Source: Bacteroidales bacterium UBA1733 (GTDB taxonomy: Bacteria > Bacteroidota > Bacteroidia > Bacteroidales > UBA3663). From it: DNA of 9,349 nucleotides. The notes beneath the pieces were generated by a model. It worked only from the letters and a program-made list of their open reading frames with translations, made no database searches and was not told the origin of the DNA. Positions 5,879 to 9,349 of the stretch are shown here, piece by piece. Each line of letters starts with the position of its first letter. Position 1 is the stretch's first letter. The stretch lies in the NCBI GenBank assembly GCA_002315795.1, contig DCIF01000039.1, positions 14,797 to 24,145 on the forward strand, given 5' to 3'. Made by a program: the position numbers and the translations under genes.

Positions 5879-7510
5879 TTATAATTTCATCACTTCATCC
5901 TCAAAAGTGTCCTTGTCTCCGAGTGCATTATTGCGCACACGTGAGCGATAATTATAAATGGTGGTGAGGGAGTAGTTCAGGAACTTGGCAATCTGTGCAG
6001 AATCTGTCTCTCCCAGACGGATGAGAGCGAAGATGCGGAACTCGGTGCTGAGCAGTTCTCCTTTTTTAGGGATGATCTGCGATTCTGGCTTCAAGAGAGC
6101 GTTGAAATGCTCAATGAAGTTTGGATAGAGCTTGAGGAAAGCTTCGTCAAAATCACGGTAGAAGTGCGCCTGTTCATCGTTGATGACCTGTGTGGACTTG
6201 AGCTGACGAGCCAGTTCCTCAATCTGATGCGCCTGCATGAGTTTGTACATCTGACGCTGGTAGCTCTCTAAGGAACCAAGATAGCGGCGACAGCGACTGA
6301 GGTACTTCATGATATACTCCTCCTTCACCTTATCGGCAGAGATCAGGTTTTGGTTGAATCCCTTGAGCTGCAGATTGCTCACTTTGAGGTCGTTGTTGGC
6401 CTTCGCTAATGCCTGTCGTGTCTTGTCAAGTTTGCCATGCTGATGCCAGAGTTCATAAAGACCGAAGAACATGAGCAGCATGAGCAGCATGAGAATGGCG
6501 ATGGTCCAGGTCTTGTAAATGTTATGACGTTCCTCATCTGCCTTGTGTGCACGGTCGATAATCGGGAAGATCTTTGTAGATTCTACAGTTCGGAGACTGG
6601 CTTGGCAGAAGTTGGCATCCTCAAGCGAACAGATCAGATACTGATAAGCGCGCTGGTTCTGTCCAAGTTCAAAAACACGCTGCGCCAGGATCGGTAACGC
6701 CATATACTCTGCATTACCTTGTCTGATATCTGTGATAGCCGTGAGCGTCAGGTAGCGAATTTCATCATCCTTGCGACCTAGTTTGCCGTAGGCTTGAGCC
6801 AAGCCGGAGTAGAGGAATGTGCGCTGGTTGGCTGGTATTTCTTCGAGCACTTGCAACAGACTGTCGATGCTGGCCTGATAGTAACCTTCGAGCAGATTTT
6901 TGTTGGCTCGGATAATACAGCGATTGATGGCCTTTGGCTCAAGCGAGATGAGTGTGTCATTGATAGGAACCATGGAAGCCGTCAGCCCCTTAGAGAGTTC
7001 TGGTGAGTATTGCTGAGCAAAATCGGCAAACCAGCCGGTCACAGCATAACGCACGTTGAAGTAGTTTAAGAGGTTTTCACGTGTGATGTTTGTGGTGTCA
7101 AAGTTGTGAAGCATATCGAATGCTGTCATGTAAAGACCTTTGACACCCATGGCGCGTGCTTCTGACAGATAGACGTAATGCTGAAGTGCCGTATCTTTTG
7201 GATACTCAGGGGTTTGTTTTATTAGGTCAAGTGCCCAGAGGGTTGAGTCTGCATGATAGTTCTCGTAGTTGAAATGTAGTCCCTTTAGCATATTGATACG
7301 CTCTTGTCCATGCGTCAGGTCGGCAGCCGAACGAAGGCTGTCGGCTACCTGCTGGCGACGCGACTGGTACTGCTCCTTATGTGCGATAGCATAGTCGAGC
7401 TCCTCCAGGAGCTGGTCGACGGGGAGTGTCCGTTCATCGGCCAGCGCCAGGAGGGTAGTAGAAGCTGAAAGATAACTACAGAGTATGAGAATCAGAAGCC
7501 GTCTCATCAT
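5879..7510 (-). CDS. susR: SusR-like membrane-anchored transcriptional regulator
   Basis: A 543-residue regulator resembling SusR of Bacteroides thetaiotaomicron, which activates starch-use genes in response to maltose or larger glucans. Its layout is an N-terminal signal or membrane segment (about 4-24), a helical TPR-like sensor region (about 30-325), a transmembrane helix (about 333-354), a coiled-coil stretch (about 356-400), a further helical domain, and a C-terminal LuxR-type helix-turn-helix (about 488-528, with SAQIAKFLNYSLTTIYNYRSR as the recognition part). The sensor region would lie in the periplasm and the DNA-binding domain in the cytoplasm. The first ATG overlaps the stop of the transporter gene as TAATG, so translation is probably coupled; a second ATG follows directly. 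SusR is suggested by architecture, length and the neighbouring maltodextrin genes. Related regulators of this type (DUF6377, by memory) control other glycans, so the exact inducer is uncertain. Confidence 0.75.
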   Translation of the reverse strand: MMRRLLILILCSYLSASTTLLALADERTLPVDQLLEELDYAIAHKEQYQSRRQQVADSLRSAADLTHGQERINMLKGLHFNYENYHADSTLWALDLIKQTPEYPKDTALQHYVYLSEARAMGVKGLYMTAFDMLHNFDTTNITRENLLNYFNVRYAVTGWFADFAQQYSPELSKGLTASMVPINDTLISLEPKAINRCIIRANKNLLEGYYQASIDSLLQVLEEIPANQRTFLYSGLAQAYGKLGRKDDEIRYLTLTAITDIRQGNAEYMALPILAQRVFELGQNQRAYQYLICSLEDANFCQASLRTVESTKIFPIIDRAHKADEERHNIYKTWTIAILMLLMLLMFFGLYELWHQHGKLDKTRQALAKANNDLKVSNLQLKGFNQNLISADKVKEEYIMKYLSRCRRYLGSLESYQRQMYKLMQAHQIEELARQLKSTQVINDEQAHFYRDFDEAFLKLYPNFIEHFNALLKPESQIIPKKGELLSTEFRIFALIRLGETDSAQIAKFLNYSLTTIYNYRSRVRNNALGDKDTFEDEVMKL

Positions 7511-8862
7511 TATTTGGTTTTGATGGTCCAGACTGCAAGTCCGCCTCCGATGAGTAAAGCACCTGCTACAGCCAACATGCCTACCTGTGTGCCAACAAGG
7601 CTGAGCAAGGTGCCGCCAAGGACGGCAGCCACAATCTGTGGCAGGCAGATAGTACAGTTGAAGAGTCCCAGGTAAGTACCCATTTTAGGATTTCCCTGTA
7701 ATGCATTGGTAAAGAAGATGAATGGGAAAGCCAACATCGCTGCCCAACCACAACCAACAAGGAGATATGCGAGCCAGAGGAGGTGCTGATCGTGAATCCA
7801 AAGCATTGAAATAAAACCAAGACCTCCTAACACGAGGCTGAGGGTATAGCTCATTTTGTCTGAGTGCAATGCTTTAGAGATGAATGGGATGCAAGCGGCC
7901 CAGATAACACTGCCAACGGCCTGTACGGCATAGCAGACACCATTCCAGTTGCCTGCTTCCTGATAACCGGCTGAATGAGTGTCGGTCGTTCCCCAACACA
8001 TTTCGGCAATGGCACCGGCTGAATAAGACCACATATACATGAAGCCTGCCCAGCAGAAAAATTGCACTAACCCGATAGAAAGGAAGGTGTAACCGATGCT
8101 TGGGGAATGAGGAGTTTTTGCTGCGCTGGAGTTTGCGGCCTTCTCTTTTGCCTCATGACTTTCGTCGATCTCTGGCATGGCGGCCAATTGCTCAGGAGAA
8201 TACTCCTTGACGTTCATCGAGGTATAGATGACGCAAAGGATGAGAATAGCCGCACCAACGTAGAACGAGTAGATAACCGAGTTAGGAATGACACCCTCTG
8301 GTGCCACATTCTGTACACCTAAGAAGGTGAAGATGTAGGGGAAGAGGTAGCCAACAACAGATCCCAGGTTGCAGAGGAACGACTGGATAGAGTAAGCTTG
8401 TGTCTTCTGCTGCTCATTGACCATATCACCGACCATCATCTTGAATGGCTGCATGGCCACATTGATCGAGGTGTCAAGGAACATCAGTGAGAACAAACCG
8501 AAGATCATAGAACCTGTCAGACCCCAACATACTACTTGTGTAGTAAGTCCGAAACTGCCGGCATTTGGTAGGAGCGACATAACCAGTACAGCGATAATCG
8601 CACCAATGAAGAGATAAGGGATACGACGGCCAAAACGGCACCAGGTCTTGTCAGATAAGAGTCCGATGATGGGTTGCACGAGCATTCCCATGAGCGGAGG
8701 CAGAATCCAGAAGAAAGATAACTGATGAGGATCTGCTCCGAGGGTAGCGAAGATACGTGAAATGTTAGCAGACTGCAGTGCATAGGCAATCTGTACGCCA
8801 AAGAATCCGAAGCTGATGTTGATCAGCTGGGAAAGTTTCAAATCGGGGAGTTGCTTTGCCAT
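7510..8862 (-). CDS. SLC45-like MFS sugar transporter (probably maltose/maltodextrin)
   Basis: A 450-residue inner-membrane transporter with about twelve hydrophobic segments and a charged central loop (about 217-256, ESHEAKEKAA). The MFS loop 2-3 motif is present as GLLSDKTWCRFGRR (67-80). The block NVAMQPFKMMVGDMV (134-148) resembles the 'N..QgP.raL.aD' motif of SLC45 and plant sucrose carriers, so an alpha-glucoside/proton symport role is likely. It starts four bases after malQ stops, and its stop TAA shares one base with the susR ATG, so all three are one operon. The substrate is inferred from malQ and the SusR-like regulator: maltose or short maltodextrins released from starch by enzymes in the periplasm. 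Sucrose is an alternative from family membership alone. Confidence 0.85.
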   Translation of the reverse strand: MAKQLPDLKLSQLINISFGFFGVQIAYALQSANISRIFATLGADPHQLSFFWILPPLMGMLVQPIIGLLSDKTWCRFGRRIPYLFIGAIIAVLVMSLLPNAGSFGLTTQVVCWGLTGSMIFGLFSLMFLDTSINVAMQPFKMMVGDMVNEQQKTQAYSIQSFLCNLGSVVGYLFPYIFTFLGVQNVAPEGVIPNSVIYSFYVGAAILILCVIYTSMNVKEYSPEQLAAMPEIDESHEAKEKAANSSAAKTPHSPSIGYTFLSIGLVQFFCWAGFMYMWSYSAGAIAEMCWGTTDTHSAGYQEAGNWNGVCYAVQAVGSVIWAACIPFISKALHSDKMSYTLSLVLGGLGFISMLWIHDQHLLWLAYLLVGCGWAAMLAFPFIFFTNALQGNPKMGTYLGLFNCTICLPQIVAAVLGGTLLSLVGTQVGMLAVAGALLIGGGLAVWTIKTK

Positions 8863-8866
8863 AGTC

Positions 8867-9349
8867 TTATCTGTTAGCTTCGTTTACCATACTTGCCACC
8901 TTCTCGTTGAATTTCGTTTGTGCCAGGAGTTCTTCAAGCGTGAGGTGCATACGATATCGCCAGTAATGACGAGGGTTGGCTGGGATATTGATACGCTCTG
9001 CCCAGGTGTCCTCCAGTCGGAGATTGCCATCGATGGCGAGCCAGTCCTGAAGTGGGAGGATGCAGAAGAGTGAAGGCGACTGGAGGTGATCGCGTACGAT
9101 GCGCTCACAGACGACTGGAGTGGCCGTCGATGGACACTCGCCACTCTCATGAAGCTCGTTGTACCAGTACTTGACGGTGAGGTCACGGTCGAGTTCCCAC
9201 CACTGTCGGAGGGTTTCTGTATCATGAGTGCCAGTGGTGCATACACTGCGCTCAGGATACCACTGTACGTGGCCAAAGTCATCCTTAGGATCTTTTGGCA
9301 TGCGCTGAATCTCGAGCGAGAGAATCTGCAGCTGATTCATTACCCAAGG
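8867..9349 (-). CDS. malQ: 4-alpha-glucanotransferase, C-terminal part, 5' end outside window
   Basis: The last 160 residues of a GH77 4-alpha-glucanotransferase, which moves maltodextrin chains between acceptors and frees glucose in the cytoplasm. The frame is open to base 9349 (reading PWVMNQLQIL), so the 5' end lies beyond the window. The conserved TGTHDTETLRQWW block is present. Its Asp (codon 9221-9223) matches the third catalytic carboxylate of the family, Asp395 in Thermus amylomaltase. The terminal WAERINIPANPRHYWRYRMHL block is diagnostic for the end of MalQ. In Bacteroidetes, MalQ is usually of the longer DPE2-like kind with starch-binding domains; the N-terminus needed to confirm this is not visible. 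It is the upstream gene of the operon, so the operon promoter lies outside the window. Confidence 0.95.
   Translation of the reverse strand, partial: PWVMNQLQILSLEIQRMPKDPKDDFGHVQWYPERSVCTTGTHDTETLRQWWELDRDLTVKYWYNELHESGECPSTATPVVCERIVRDHLQSPSLFCILPLQDWLAIDGNLRLEDTWAERINIPANPRHYWRYRMHLTLEELLAQTKFNEKVASMVNEANR

Noticed and set aside
8884..9282. 132-codon minus-strand frame overlapping malQ
   Set aside because: It is in another frame of conserved GH77 sequence, rich in Ser/Thr and without motifs.

Overview
The window looks like chromosomal DNA of a member of the Bacteroidales, most probably Prevotella or a close relative. Four things point there. Two promoters have the Bacteroidetes form TTTG-N20-TAnnTTTG. 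Starts are preceded by A/T-rich leaders with little Shine-Dalgarno signal. The L34 and EF-P proteins look Bacteroidetes-like. A SusR-like regulator sits with an alpha-glucan transporter and 4-alpha-glucanotransferase. The genus is inferred; no rRNA or other marker is present to prove it.

Layout from left to right. (1) 1-1149, + strand: the C-terminal part of an HD-GYP phosphodiesterase, open at the left edge. (2) 1146-1841, - strand: radC, whose stop codon overlaps the HD-GYP stop inside a shared TTAA. (3) 1872-1930: a bidirectional hairpin terminator separating radC from efp. (4) 1961-2527, - strand: efp (elongation factor P). (5) 2528-2793: a compact divergent promoter region with two back-to-back promoters and a 13-bp direct repeat. 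(6) 2794-2943, + strand: rpmH (ribosomal protein L34). (7) 3001-5827, + strand: a ravA-viaA pair (MoxR-type AAA+ ATPase plus VWA/MIDAS protein) with overlapping ends. The ravA frame carries an apparent in-frame palindromic repeat. (8) 5820-5864: a 21-bp perfect inverted repeat between convergent transcription units. (9) 5879-9349, - strand: malQ (3' part), an SLC45-like MFS sugar transporter and a SusR-like membrane regulator, tightly packed and read as one operon in the order malQ, transporter, susR.

The window combines translation housekeeping (efp, rpmH), a chaperone-like AAA+/VWA module, and a maltodextrin uptake and processing operon with its own membrane-anchored regulator. No tRNA, rRNA, CRISPR array or complete insertion sequence was seen. 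The most unusual item is the palindromic repeat that appears to have inserted in frame in the linker of the RavA-like ATPase. It resembles the intergenic palindromes scattered through Bacteroidetes genomes but here is part of a protein.
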